This document shows, one piece after another, positions 25,904 to 34,473 of a stretch of DNA of 64,000 bases. The notes beneath the pieces are model-generated. The model was not told where the DNA came from. It ran no database searches and was given only the letters and a program-made list of their open reading frames with translations. Both the position numbers and the translations under genes were made by a program. Location of the stretch: assembly GCF_003853645.1 (NCBI RefSeq), contig NZ_QTPO01000033.1, positions 38,158 through 102,157 on the forward strand, given 5' to 3'. Position 1 is the stretch's first letter. Each line of letters starts with the position of its first letter. Origin of the DNA: Burkholderia sp. Bp9143 (GTDB lineage Bacteria > Pseudomonadota > Gammaproteobacteria > Burkholderiales > Burkholderiaceae).

Positions 25904-26866
25904 ATGGATCGCCAGACCGTCGCGCTGCTGGGCGGCACCGGCTTCATCGGCAGCCGGCTCGTCAACGCACTGATCGACGCCGGCAAGCAGGTGCGGATCG
26001 GCACGCGGCGGCGCGAGCACGCGCGCCACCTGCAGATGCTGCCAGTCGAGATCGTCGAGCTCGACGCGCTCGATACGCGCACGCTCGCCCGGTTCGTCGC
26101 CGGCGCGCACGCGGCCGTCAATCTCGTCGGCGTGCTGCACGGCGGCCGCGGCACGCCGTACGGGCCCGGGTTCGAGCGCGCGCACGTCGCGCTGCCGGCC
26201 GCGCTGGCCGCCGCGTGCGTCGAAGTCGGCGTGCGGCGCGTGCTGCACATGAGCGCGCTCGGCGCCGATTCGCACGGCCCGAGCATGTACCAGCGCTCGA
26301 AGGGCGACGGCGAGGCCGCGCTGCATGCGGTCGCGGCGACCGATTCGCTCGCGCTGACGATCTTCCGCCCGTCGGTCGTGTTCGGCCCCGGCGACGCGTT
26401 CCTGAACACCTTCGCGAACCTGCAGCGCACGCTGCCCGTGCTGCCGCTCGCGATGCCCGACGCGCGCTTCCAGCCGGTGTTCGTCGGCGACGTCGTGAGC
26501 GCGTCCGTCAACACGCTCGATCTCGTGGCCGCGCACGGCAAGACCTACGAGCTGGGTGGCCCGACCGTCTATACGCTCGAGCAGCTGGTGCGCTATTGCG
26601 GCACGCTGGTCGGCCGGCAGGCACGCATCGTGCGCCTGCCCGACGCGCTCGCCCGGCTGCAGGCGCGCGTGTTCGAATGCCTGCCCGGCGAGCCGGTGAT
26701 CACGCGCGACAATCTCGCGTCGATGTCGGTGCCGAACGTGCTGTCCGGGCCGCTCGCGCCGGAACTCGGGATCTCGCCCGCGAGTCTCGAGAGCATCGCA
26801 CCCGCGTATCTGGGCAACGCCGGGCAGCGGTCCCGCTTCGACTGGTTCCGCTCGCGCCGCCGCTAG
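25904..26866 (+). CDS. Complex I NDUFA9-subunit-like NAD(P)-binding protein
   Basis: A 320-aa atypical short-chain dehydrogenase/epimerase fold protein. The Rossmann motif GGTGFIGSRLVN is at residues about 8-19, followed by LLPVEIVELDALD-type sequence, NLVGVLHGGRG, HMSALGADSHGPSMYQRSKGDGEAAL (Tyr/Lys catalytic-like pair) and FRPSVVFGPGDAFLN. This pattern is that of the NDUFA9/YwnB group, found in bacteria as quinone- or NAD-related proteins of unclear function. The start at 25904 follows GAGGA. Open frame further left runs through the palindromic repeat and is not coding. Confidence 0.85.
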   Translation: MDRQTVALLGGTGFIGSRLVNALIDAGKQVRIGTRRREHARHLQMLPVEIVELDALDTRTLARFVAGAHAAVNLVGVLHGGRGTPYGPGFERAHVALPAALAAACVEVGVRRVLHMSALGADSHGPSMYQRSKGDGEAALHAVAATDSLALTIFRPSVVFGPGDAFLNTFANLQRTLPVLPLAMPDARFQPVFVGDVVSASVNTLDLVAAHGKTYELGGPTVYTLEQLVRYCGTLVGRQARIVRLPDALARLQARVFECLPGEPVITRDNLASMSVPNVLSGPLAPELGISPASLESIAPAYLGNAGQRSRFDWFRSRRR

Positions 26867-26920
26867 GCGTCGCGGGCCGCCGCTTCCGTCCTTCACTTTC
26901 GCGCTTATCGGAACACCGCC

Positions 26921-27568
26921 ATGAAACTCGTCATTGGAGACAAGAATTACTCGTCGTGGTCGATGCGGCCGTGGCTGCTGCTCGCGCATTTCGGGATCCC
27001 GTTCGACGAGATCGCGATCGAGCTGCGCCGCGACGACACGGCCGCGCGCATCCGCGAGTATTCGCCGACCGGCAAGGTGCCGTGCCTGATCGACGACCAC
27101 GGCGTCGCGATCTGGGATTCGCTCGCGATCGCCGAGACGCTCGCCGAGCGCTATCCGCAGTTCCCGATGTGGCCGGCCGATCCGCTCGATCGCGCGCATG
27201 CACGCTGCATCTCGGCCGAGATGCATTCGGGCTTCGCCGCGCTGCGCACGCAGATGGGGATGAACGTGCGCGCGTCGATGCCGGGGCGCGGCGCGACGCC
27301 CGATGCGCTCGCCGACGTCGCGCGCATCGACGCATTGTGGGGCGCGTGCATCGAGGCATCGGGCGGGCCGTTCCTGTTCGGTGAATTCGGGATCGCCGAT
27401 GCGATGTATGCGCCCGTCGTGATGCGCTTCAACACGTATGCGCCTGCGCTGTCGCCGGAGGCGGCCGGATATGCCGCGCGCGTGACGGCGCTGCCGGCGG
27501 TGCAGCGCTGGATCGATGCGGCGCGCCGCGAAACCAACGTGATTGCCGAATACGAACCGACGCGATGA
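26921..27568 (+). CDS. Glutathione S-transferase family protein
   Basis: A 215-aa cytosolic GST. The N-terminal thioredoxin-like domain begins KLVIGDKNYSSWSMRPWLLL (the SSWS region provides the candidate catalytic Ser) and includes the cis-Pro/gamma-glutamyl-binding motifs GKVPCLID and IWDSLAIAETLAE. The C-terminal helical domain contains FGIADAMYAPVVMRFNTY, the N-capping motif of GSTs. Its last 4 bases overlap the cca start (ATGA at 27565), so the two are translationally coupled. The substrate is unknown. Confidence 0.9.
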   Translation: MKLVIGDKNYSSWSMRPWLLLAHFGIPFDEIAIELRRDDTAARIREYSPTGKVPCLIDDHGVAIWDSLAIAETLAERYPQFPMWPADPLDRAHARCISAEMHSGFAALRTQMGMNVRASMPGRGATPDALADVARIDALWGACIEASGGPFLFGEFGIADAMYAPVVMRFNTYAPALSPEAAGYAARVTALPAVQRWIDAARRETNVIAEYEPTR

Positions 27569-28806
27569 ACATCTACGCAGTAGGCGGAGCGATCCGCGAC
27601 GAATTGCTCGGCGTACCGGTGCAGGACCGCGACTACGTGGTGGTGGGCGCGACGCCCGAGCAGATGGCCGCGCAGGGCTTCCGGCCGGTCGGCAAGGATT
27701 TCCCCGTGTTCCTGCATCCGGACACGCAGGAGGAATACGCGCTCGCCCGCACCGAGCGCAAGACGGCGGCCGGCTATCACGGCTTCCAGTTCTACTACGC
27801 GCCGGACGTGACGCTCGACGAGGACCTCGCGCGGCGCGACCTGACGATCAACGCGATGGCGCGCGAAGTGAGCCCGGAGGGCGCGCTGGTCGGCCCGGTG
27901 ATCGATCCGTTCGACGGGCAGGCCGACCTGCGTGCGCGCGTGTTCCGGCACGTGGGCGACGCGTTCGTCGAGGATCCGGTGCGGATCCTGCGGATCGCGC
28001 GCTTTGCCGCGCGCTTCGCGGATTTCACGGTCGCGGACGACACGCTCGCGCTGATGCGGCGCATGGTCGACGCGGGCGAGGCGGACGCGCTGGTGCCCGA
28101 GCGCGTGTGGCAGGAGATCGCGCGCGGGCTGATGGAGGCGAAACCGTCGCGGATGTTCGCGGTGCTGCGCGACTGCGGCGCGCTCGCGCGCATCCTGCCC
28201 GAGGTCGACGCGCTGTGGGGCGTGCCGCAGCGCGCGGACTACCATCCGGAAGTCGACACGGGCGTGCACGTGATGATGGTCGTGGACCATGCGGCGAAGC
28301 AGGGCTATTCGCTGCCGGTGCGCTTCGCGGCGCTCACGCACGATCTGGGCAAGGCGACGACGCCTGCCGACGTGCTGCCGCGCCATGTCGGCCACGAAGG
28401 CCGCAGCGTCGACCTCATCAAGCCGCTGTGCGAGCGGCTGCGCGTGCCGAACGATTGCCGCGATCTCGCGCTGGTGGTCGCGCGCGAGCACGGCAACCTG
28501 CATCGCGTGATGGAGATGGGCGCGGCGGCGCTGGTGCGGCTCTTCGAGCGCAGCGACGCGCTGCGCAAGCCGGCGCGCTTCGCCGAGATGCTGCAGGCAT
28601 GCGAATCGGATGCGCGCGGCCGGCTCGGGCTCGACACGCAGCCGTATCCGCAGGCCGAGCGGCTGCGCGTGGCGCTGGTGGCGGCGCGCAGCGTCGATGC
28701 GGGCGCGATCGCGCGCGGCGTCGGCAACGATGCAATGCAGATCAAGGACGCCGTGCATCGCGCGCGGGTCGAGGCCGTCAAGCAGGCGCTGGCGATCGGC
28801 GAATAG
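27565..28806 (+). CDS. cca: Multifunctional CCA-adding tRNA nucleotidyltransferase
   Basis: A 413-aa enzyme that builds or repairs the CCA end of tRNAs. The nucleotidyltransferase core has VGGAIRDELLG, catalytic Asp21 and Asp23 in QDRDYVVVG, RRDLTINAMA, and PVRILRIARFAARF. The C-terminal part carries an HD phosphohydrolase domain (FAALTHDLGKATTP, HEGRS), present in the gamma/beta-proteobacterial multifunctional type. Length matches the E. coli enzyme (412 aa). It overlaps the GST gene by 4 bp and converges with the XRE-cupin gene 51 bp downstream. Confidence 0.95.
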   Translation: MNIYAVGGAIRDELLGVPVQDRDYVVVGATPEQMAAQGFRPVGKDFPVFLHPDTQEEYALARTERKTAAGYHGFQFYYAPDVTLDEDLARRDLTINAMAREVSPEGALVGPVIDPFDGQADLRARVFRHVGDAFVEDPVRILRIARFAARFADFTVADDTLALMRRMVDAGEADALVPERVWQEIARGLMEAKPSRMFAVLRDCGALARILPEVDALWGVPQRADYHPEVDTGVHVMMVVDHAAKQGYSLPVRFAALTHDLGKATTPADVLPRHVGHEGRSVDLIKPLCERLRVPNDCRDLALVVAREHGNLHRVMEMGAAALVRLFERSDALRKPARFAEMLQACESDARGRLGLDTQPYPQAERLRVALVAARSVDAGAIARGVGNDAMQIKDAVHRARVEAVKQALAIGE

Positions 28807-28857
28807 TCAGGAACGAGGTGCGGACGGGGGCGCGGATGGCCGCCTGGCCGCCAGCCG

Positions 28858-29670
28858 TTATTGCTTCGTGCGGGCGCTGGCGCGGCGGGCCGGGGTGGCA
28901 GCAGCCGGACGTTTGCCGGCAGCGGCGCGCGGTTTCCCGGCGGCCGGCTTTGCCGCTGCGCGGGCCGGCGTGTCGGCGGGCGTTGCCGCATCCGCGTCGC
29001 GCTCGCGTGCCGGCGCGGGTTCGCGGCGGCTCACGCGCGGCTCGCCCGGCGTTGCGCCGGCATCGCGCGCGAGCAGCCTGATTTTCATCGCCTCGGATCC
29101 CAGCTCCGCGCAGTTGTCGTCGAAAAGGGGCAGCGTGCCGACCGCGATCAGCTCGGCGGGCCCGTCGCCGACGTTCGCGACGCGATGGCGCTTCCTCGCA
29201 TCGAAGTGCAGCGAATCGCCGGACGACAGCGGGTAATCCTTCTTGCCGATCGTGTAGCAGAGCCGGCCGGTCAGCACGTACACGAACTCGTCGCCGCCGT
29301 GCGCGACCCATTCCGACCGGTAGCCCTCCATCATCCGGACCTTGAGCGCGTTGATCTGGCTGCCGTCGAAGGTGGTGGACAGCCGCTCGTACCACTGCGA
29401 CGCGGCGTCGACCGCGTACGGTTCGCGGCGGCCCGCGTGCGAGTCGGGCTGCGCCTGGCGCGGCTGGTCGATCAGCGTGCCGAGCGGCACGTTCAGCGCC
29501 TTCGCGACGTTGACGAGCGATGAGAGCGAGATGCCGGTCAGATGGCGCTCGACCTGCGACAGGAACCCGACCGACAGGTTCGCTTCGGTCGCGACTTCCA
29601 GCAGCGTCTTCTTCGCTTCCCGGCGCAGGCGGCGAATGCGCTGGCCGATACGCATGATGTCTGAATCCAT
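28858..29670 (-). CDS. XRE-family regulator with cupin domain and basic Ala/Lys-rich tail
   Basis: A 270-aa regulator in three parts. Residues 7-67 are an XRE helix-turn-helix (GQRIRRLRREAKKTLLEVA ... LSVGFLSQVERHLTG). Residues about 105-185 are a cupin_2 barrel (MEGYRSEWVAHGGDEFVYVLTG ... LHFDARKRHRVAN ... LIAVGT). Residues about 205-270 are a Pro/Ala/Lys/Arg-rich tail (AAAKPAAGKPRAAAGKRPAA) like histone-H1-type beta-proteobacterial tails. XRE-cupin proteins usually sense a small metabolite and control a nearby catabolic or efflux gene; the divergent M24 peptidase is the obvious candidate. The start at 29670 is preferred because upstream codons lack family similarity. Confidence 0.88.
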   Translation of the reverse strand: MDSDIMRIGQRIRRLRREAKKTLLEVATEANLSVGFLSQVERHLTGISLSSLVNVAKALNVPLGTLIDQPRQAQPDSHAGRREPYAVDAASQWYERLSTTFDGSQINALKVRMMEGYRSEWVAHGGDEFVYVLTGRLCYTIGKKDYPLSSGDSLHFDARKRHRVANVGDGPAELIAVGTLPLFDDNCAELGSEAMKIRLLARDAGATPGEPRVSRREPAPARERDADAATPADTPARAAAKPAAGKPRAAAGKRPAAATPARRASARTKQ

Positions 29671-29858
29671 GAATCTCTTTCGTGGCAACGAGCCGGAAGG
29701 CGAGCCGAGGGGCGGGGCAGTCGCCGGGATGTTGCTTTGCGCGAATCGCACGAAGCACGGCCGTCGGGACGACGATGCCGGCGCATTGTACCGCGCGGTC
29801 GCGCCCGGACGGCGCCGCGCCGCGCATGGCCGCGCCGCGTTCGCGCGCCGTGCCGGTA

Positions 29859-29912
29859 ATTTTAGCCCTACGAAAATTTTAGCTTGACCTCAATTTCAGC
29901 GTGCTCTAGATT
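29859..29912 (+). promoter_or_regulatory. Promoter of the M24 peptidase gene with flanking direct repeats
   Basis: TTGACC (29884-29889), a 17-bp spacer and TAGATT (29907-29912) form a good sigma-70 promoter with a leader of about 180 nt to 30101. Just upstream are two ATTTTAGC copies (29859-29866 and 29876-29883), spaced 17 bp and ending right at the -35, a natural operator position for the divergent XRE-cupin protein. The remainder of 29671-30100 has no gene. Confidence 0.5.
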
Positions 29913-30100
29913 CTGTCGCGCGCATCAAACAAAGTTAAGTGAGACAAAAATTCCCCCCAAGGCCTGCCGTCTGAACGGCACCGCGGCCCGGCTGTCCGCC
30001 GGACCGCGCGTCGTCCGCGCACGGGCGGCGTGCCGTTTCAGGCATGCGCCATGCCGCGTGACGCCGCCGGCCGCCGACAACAATCAAGAACGGGTATCCG

Positions 30101-31951
30101 ATGATCGATCGACTGAAATACAGCTTCTCCGGCCTTCCCCCGTATGACGCGTCCGTCGCCGACGCGCAGGCCGGCCTGTCGCGCCTGCTCGACGCCGCGC
30201 GGCTCGACGCGGTCGTGGTCACGTCGCAGGACGAGTACGTCACCGAATACCTGCCGCGCAGCAATAACCCGCGCTACGCGCTGTCGGGCTTCGACGGCTC
30301 GGCCGGCTGCGGGATCTTCCTGAGCGCGGCGACCGCGCAGGCGCTCGACCTGCCGCCGTTCGTGCTGTTCGTCGACGGCCGCTATCACCTGCAGGTCGAA
30401 CAGCAGTGCGATCCGGCACGGGTGCGCATCGAGAAGCTCGCGATGAACGTAACGATCTGGCAGGCGATGGCCGACTGGCTGGTCGCGCACGCGAGCCGGC
30501 TCGCGCGGGTCGGCTACGACGCGCTGCGGATCAGCGTCGCGCAGCGCGATCGTCTGTTCGAGCAGACGCAGGCCGCGTCGCTCGACTGGACGAGCCTCGC
30601 CGATCGCGAGATCGACCGCGCGATCGCGCTGCCGGGCTGGGTGGTCGAGCGGCCGATCTTCGAACTGCCGGACGCGATGACCGGTGCGAGCGTCGCGCAG
30701 AACCTCGACGCGCTGAACCGGCGGCTCGCCGCACACATCGGCGCGGCGCCCGGCAAGACCGCATTCTTCACGTGCGCATCGGACGATCTCGCGTATCTGC
30801 TGAACAGCCGCGGCTATCACATCCCGAATGCGTCGTCGCATCTGGGCTTCCTGTTCGCGGTCGGCGAGCAGGTCGCGCTGTTCCTGCCGGAAGGCTGCGA
30901 CCGCTGCCCGGTCGAACTGGCGTCGTATCCGGCGCTGCACGTGATCCGGCGCGACTTCGCCGAACTCGAGCGTTTCCTCGCGCAGTTCGCGGTCGACCAC
31001 GTGTGCTACGGCTTCGAATCGGTCAACTGCGCGCTCGTCGAATCGGTGCGCCGCGTGTGGCCGCACGCGCGCCACGCCGATTTCAACCCGGTCGAGGCGC
31101 TGCGGGCCGGCAAGACGCCGGCGGTGCTCGACCGGTTCCGCGACGCGTTCGCGCGCAGCTCCGCGGCGATCGCCGAGACGATGCGCTGGGCGAAGGCCGG
31201 CGAGCCGGGGCAGCGCCATACCGAGTACGACCTTGCCCGCAGGATCAACGACGCGTACGGCGCCCGCTCGGCGGTCGCGCTGACATTCCCGTCGATCGCG
31301 GCGAACGGCGCGAACAGCGCGTTCGCGCACTACACGGCGGCGAGCGCCGGCGTCGCGCTGACCGAAGGCGAGCTCGTGCTGCTCGACAGCGGCGCGTACT
31401 ACGACGCCGGTTTCGCGACGGACTGCACGCGCGTCGTGCTGCGTCGTACACAGCCGGAGACGGTCGCGCAGCCGTGGCAGCGGGAGATCTACACGGTCGC
31501 GCTGAAGGCCTGCATCAAGGGGCTCGTCACGCGCTTCCCGAAGACGGCGACGGGCGGCGACGTCGATGCGACGGTGCGCAAGGTGTGCCGCGACCACGGC
31601 TACGATTTCGGCCACGGCACCGGGCACGGCGTCGGGATCCACGTGCACGAGGGCGGCGTGCGGTTCGCGCCGGGCGCGAAGTACGGGCTGGTGCCGAACG
31701 CGGTGATTTCGGTCGAGCCGGGCATCTATGTGCCGGGCAAGGGCGGCGTGCGGATCGAGAACATCGTGATCGTGCGCGCGGACGACGAAGCGTCGGACAC
31801 CGTGGCGTTCGAGAACCTCGTCACGGTCGGCTACGACTGGGACCTGATCGATGTCGAGCTGCTGGACGACGACGAGCGCGCGTACTTGCGCGACTACGAA
31901 CGGCTTTGCATGGAGCGCGGCACGCAGGTCACCGCGTGTCCGCTGCTGTAA
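30101..31951 (+). CDS. M24-family metallopeptidase (Xaa-Pro aminopeptidase, long type)
   Basis: A 616-aa protein with the three-domain layout of long aminopeptidase P: two creatinase-like N domains (about 20-310; YVTEYLPRSNNPRYALSGFDGSAG, FVDGRYHLQ) and a C-terminal pita-bread metallopeptidase domain. Metal ligands are visible: Asp in LLDSGAYYD, Asp in TDCTR, His in FGHGTGHGVG, Glu in EPGIYVPG and Glu in VRIENIV. It removes N-terminal residues before proline. Divergent from the XRE-cupin regulator and preceded by a clear promoter. Shorter PepP enzymes are about 440 aa, so this belongs to the larger subfamily. Confidence 0.93.
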   Translation: MIDRLKYSFSGLPPYDASVADAQAGLSRLLDAARLDAVVVTSQDEYVTEYLPRSNNPRYALSGFDGSAGCGIFLSAATAQALDLPPFVLFVDGRYHLQVEQQCDPARVRIEKLAMNVTIWQAMADWLVAHASRLARVGYDALRISVAQRDRLFEQTQAASLDWTSLADREIDRAIALPGWVVERPIFELPDAMTGASVAQNLDALNRRLAAHIGAAPGKTAFFTCASDDLAYLLNSRGYHIPNASSHLGFLFAVGEQVALFLPEGCDRCPVELASYPALHVIRRDFAELERFLAQFAVDHVCYGFESVNCALVESVRRVWPHARHADFNPVEALRAGKTPAVLDRFRDAFARSSAAIAETMRWAKAGEPGQRHTEYDLARRINDAYGARSAVALTFPSIAANGANSAFAHYTAASAGVALTEGELVLLDSGAYYDAGFATDCTRVVLRRTQPETVAQPWQREIYTVALKACIKGLVTRFPKTATGGDVDATVRKVCRDHGYDFGHGTGHGVGIHVHEGGVRFAPGAKYGLVPNAVISVEPGIYVPGKGGVRIENIVIVRADDEASDTVAFENLVTVGYDWDLIDVELLDDDERAYLRDYERLCMERGTQVTACPLL

Positions 31952-32028
31952 GACGGGGAAGGGCCGCGCGGTGCGCAGCCGGCGCGTCGGTGCGCCGGCG
32001 TGATCGGTACATCGGTGCAGGCAGCGTA

Positions 32029-32469
32029 TCAGCGCATCAGCGCCGACACACGCCCGTCCGGCCCGTAGACGCCGGCCGGCGCGGGCGCCGAGCGCAGCAC
32101 CGCGAGCGCGCGCTCGTTGTAGTCCATGCGGATCCGGATCAGCATCCCGTTGGTCGCGTTGGCCTGGCGCGCGCGTTCGGCGGCCTGCAGCAGCAGCTGC
32201 CAGCGGCGGGCGAGGCGTGCATCGCGCTCGGCGGCCTGGTCCATCCCTTTCTTGCCGGCCGGAAAGCCGAGCGCGGACAGCTGCGTGTCGCGCGTGCGCT
32301 CGAGCTGCGCGAGCCGGTCGATCAGCGCGCTTTTCTTCTCGACGATGCCGGGCAGCATTTCCAGCGGCTCCGGCGTCGTGAGCGCCTTTTCCTCGTAGGC
32401 GAGCAGGGACGCGAACGCTTCGACCGTCGCGTGTTCGTCGTTGACCGTGGCCAGCAGCTCTTCTCTCAT
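32029..32469 (-). CDS. flgN: Flagellar export chaperone FlgN
   Basis: A 146-aa protein, almost all helical (MREELLATVNDEHATVEAFASLLAYEEKALTTPE ... ERARQANATNGMLIRIRMDYNERALAVLRSA). FlgN binds the C-terminal ends of the hook-junction proteins FlgK and FlgL in the cytoplasm and brings them to the export gate. The ATG at 32469 is chosen; the open frame upstream uses only a TTG and shows no similarity. Last gene of flgA-flgM-flgN on the minus strand. Confidence 0.87.
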   Translation of the reverse strand: MREELLATVNDEHATVEAFASLLAYEEKALTTPEPLEMLPGIVEKKSALIDRLAQLERTRDTQLSALGFPAGKKGMDQAAERDARLARRWQLLLQAAERARQANATNGMLIRIRMDYNERALAVLRSAPAPAGVYGPDGRVSALMR

Positions 32470-32554
32470 CGCGTCATGCTCATCGCGCCGGCACGCGTGT
32501 CCGCAGGCCGGCAAACCAGGGGACCGGTCAGGGCGTGACGGGCCCCGGGCCGGC

Positions 32555-32887
32555 TCAGTTGCCCTGCGAGCGCTGCTGTTTCAGCAGGTCGCGGGCGGTA
32601 TTCAATACGCCGTCGGCGATCTTGTTCACGTCGATCGTCAACGTGCCGTTGTTCAGCGCGTCCTTGATCGACTGGACGAGGGCCGTGTCGATGTCGGCGC
32701 TGCCGGAGGCCGACAGCGAACGCAACTGGCCGGACAGACCCGACAGGTTCACGGTCGTGTCGCCGCCGGTCGATCCTGCGTCGGCCGCCTGCGCGGACGA
32801 CGACGAAGCCGCGCCGGATTGCGCGCGGGCCGCGCCGTTGCCGGTCGACGCGAGTGGGCTCGGGTTCGGAGTGGAATCGATCTTCAC
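32555..32887 (-). CDS. flgM: Anti-sigma-28 factor FlgM
   Basis: A 110-aa inhibitor of FliA. It begins VKIDSTPNPS, matching the MKIDS-type start of FlgM proteins, so the initiation codon is GTG at 32887 with a CAGGA site in front. The middle is a disordered Ser/Ala/Gly stretch, and the C-terminal helices (IDTALVQSIKDALNNGTLTIDVNKIADGVLN) are the sigma-binding part. FlgM is exported through the finished hook, freeing sigma-28. Its own sigma-28 promoter lies just upstream at 32916-32942. Some callers will miss or extend this gene because no ATG fits. Confidence 0.93.
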   Translation of the reverse strand: MKIDSTPNPSPLASTGNGAARAQSGAASSSSAQAADAGSTGGDTTVNLSGLSGQLRSLSASGSADIDTALVQSIKDALNNGTLTIDVNKIADGVLNTARDLLKQQRSQGN

Positions 32888-32915
32888 GATGGGTTTCCTG
32901 GACGGTATGACCCAG

Positions 32916-32942
32916 ATAACGGCCGGGTCGGCCCGAACTTTA
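32916..32942 (-). promoter_or_regulatory. Sigma-28 (FliA) promoter of flgM-flgN
   Basis: On the minus strand TAAAGTTC (32935-32942), an 11-bp spacer, then GCCGTTAT (32916-32923). The enterobacterial FliA consensus is TAAAGTTT-N11-GCCGATAA, so 13 of 16 positions agree. The leader to the GTG is about 22 nt. Confidence 0.85.
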
Positions 32943-33005
32943 GCATCGTGAGCCCGAAATTCTCCGAATAAACAATTCTTTACAATCTTGCGGCGAGATC
33001 CGTCC

Positions 33006-34268
33006 CTATAGCGGAATCTCCACGGTCCCGGCGTCCTTGACGATCGCCGTGACGATTTGCCCCGCGGCCATCCTGACCCGGACCGACTGGCCCGGCGCCG
33101 CATTCGCGAGCGCGCTGCCCTCGGCCGAGATCGTGAAGCCGGGCCCGGCCGCGACGACCCGTACCGTCTGGCCGGCCGACACCGACGCGGCACTCTTCAG
33201 CATGTCCTGGCGCAGCGGCAGCCCGGCCGAGATCCGGGCCAGCGCGGTCGCGCCGACGGCTTGCGCGGGATCGGTGATCACCGCGAGCGGCAGCACCGTC
33301 AGATCGCCGTCGCGCGCGACGAGGTCGGCCGCGGTGAGCGGCTCGCCGGGCACGATCTGCCGCGCGGCGACGTAATAGGTGGCCTGCACGGCGACCTTCG
33401 CCTGCAGGTAGACGGTCCACGGCCGCTCGCCGGCGCAGCGCACGCCGACCGTCGTGCGGCCCCACAGGCGCGCGCCGGTCGGCAGGAACGGCTCGAGCGT
33501 CGTGCACGCGGCGAGCCCGCGCGGAAACGCGGCCGCGACGGTGGCGGTGGTCTTGCCGGGCAGGCCCGCGACCTGCTGCTGCAGGAACGCGAGGGCCGTG
33601 CGCCGGATCGTGTCGGGGTCCTGCTGGCCGGGCGGCGTCGCCGGCTGGGGCGCGGCGGCCGCCTGCGGCGGGTTGGCTGGCTGGGCTGGATTGGCGGCAG
33701 CCGCCGGCGCGCGCGGGGCCGGTGCGGCCGGCATGGCGCGTGCCGCTGCCATGCGCGCGGCGACGGCCGGTCGCGCGGGATTCGATGCGGGGTCGGTGGT
33801 ACCGGCGACGACGGCCGCGACGGCACCCGGATCGGCGGCGCGCCGTGCGCCGAAACCGGCATTCGCGGGGTTCGTGCGCGCGGCGGCGTAGACGGGGCGC
33901 GGCGCGGGCGCCGGGATGGCGGCCGGCGGCGGGACGCTCGTCACGACCATCGAGCCGGCCGACTGCGCCGCGTAGCCGGCCGCGGCCGCATCGGCCGCAC
34001 CGGTCATGCCGGCGGCACCACCCGCACCGGCCGCCATCGCCAGGCCCGCGCCCGAAGCCGTTCCCGCATTCCCGCCGAACTGACCGCCGGTCGCCGCGTT
34101 CGCATGCGCGAGCGCGGTCTCGGCCGTCTCGCCGCGTCCGGGAATCACGATCATCCCGTCGTCCGCGTGCGCAACCGGCACCGCGAGCCACAGCGCCGCG
34201 GCGAGCGCGAACGCACGCGCCATGCGCGTGCCGCGTCGGTCGTTTCCGCGAAGTGCGCTGCCTGTCAT
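33006..34268 (-). CDS. flgA: Flagellar P-ring chaperone FlgA, with long low-complexity insert
   Basis: A 420-aa protein, about twice the usual FlgA length. Residues 16-35 are a Sec signal (ARAFALAAALWLAVPVAHA). Residues about 59-215 are a Gly/Ala then Pro/Ala-rich linker with no recognisable fold. Residues 216-420 are the FlgA domain, with the SAF part AARQIVPGEPLTAADLVARDGDL and the C-terminal TVRVVAAGPGFTISAEGSALANAAPGQSVRVR. FlgA helps FlgI form the P ring in the periplasm. The start at 34268 is preceded by GAGGA. First gene of flgA-M-N and divergent from flgB. Confidence 0.93.
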   Translation of the reverse strand: MTGSALRGNDRRGTRMARAFALAAALWLAVPVAHADDGMIVIPGRGETAETALAHANAATGGQFGGNAGTASGAGLAMAAGAGGAAGMTGAADAAAAGYAAQSAGSMVVTSVPPPAAIPAPAPRPVYAAARTNPANAGFGARRAADPGAVAAVVAGTTDPASNPARPAVAARMAAARAMPAAPAPRAPAAAANPAQPANPPQAAAAPQPATPPGQQDPDTIRRTALAFLQQQVAGLPGKTTATVAAAFPRGLAACTTLEPFLPTGARLWGRTTVGVRCAGERPWTVYLQAKVAVQATYYVAARQIVPGEPLTAADLVARDGDLTVLPLAVITDPAQAVGATALARISAGLPLRQDMLKSAASVSAGQTVRVVAAGPGFTISAEGSALANAAPGQSVRVRMAAGQIVTAIVKDAGTVEIPL

Positions 34269-34473
34269 CGCCGTGTCCTCGAAGCCGTTGATCCGATTCG
34301 CATTCTAGGGAGCCGGGCCGTCGCGCAAACGATGAATAGAGGGGGCCTTTGCCGCGTTATTCGTCCGATTGCCGGTTGCGCCCGGCGCCTACCATCGCTG
34401 TCATGGAAAAAAGCCCCTTGGGTCGCCATCCGGCGCAACGGGCGTGCAGCGCTTCATACGGAGAGACGCACAC

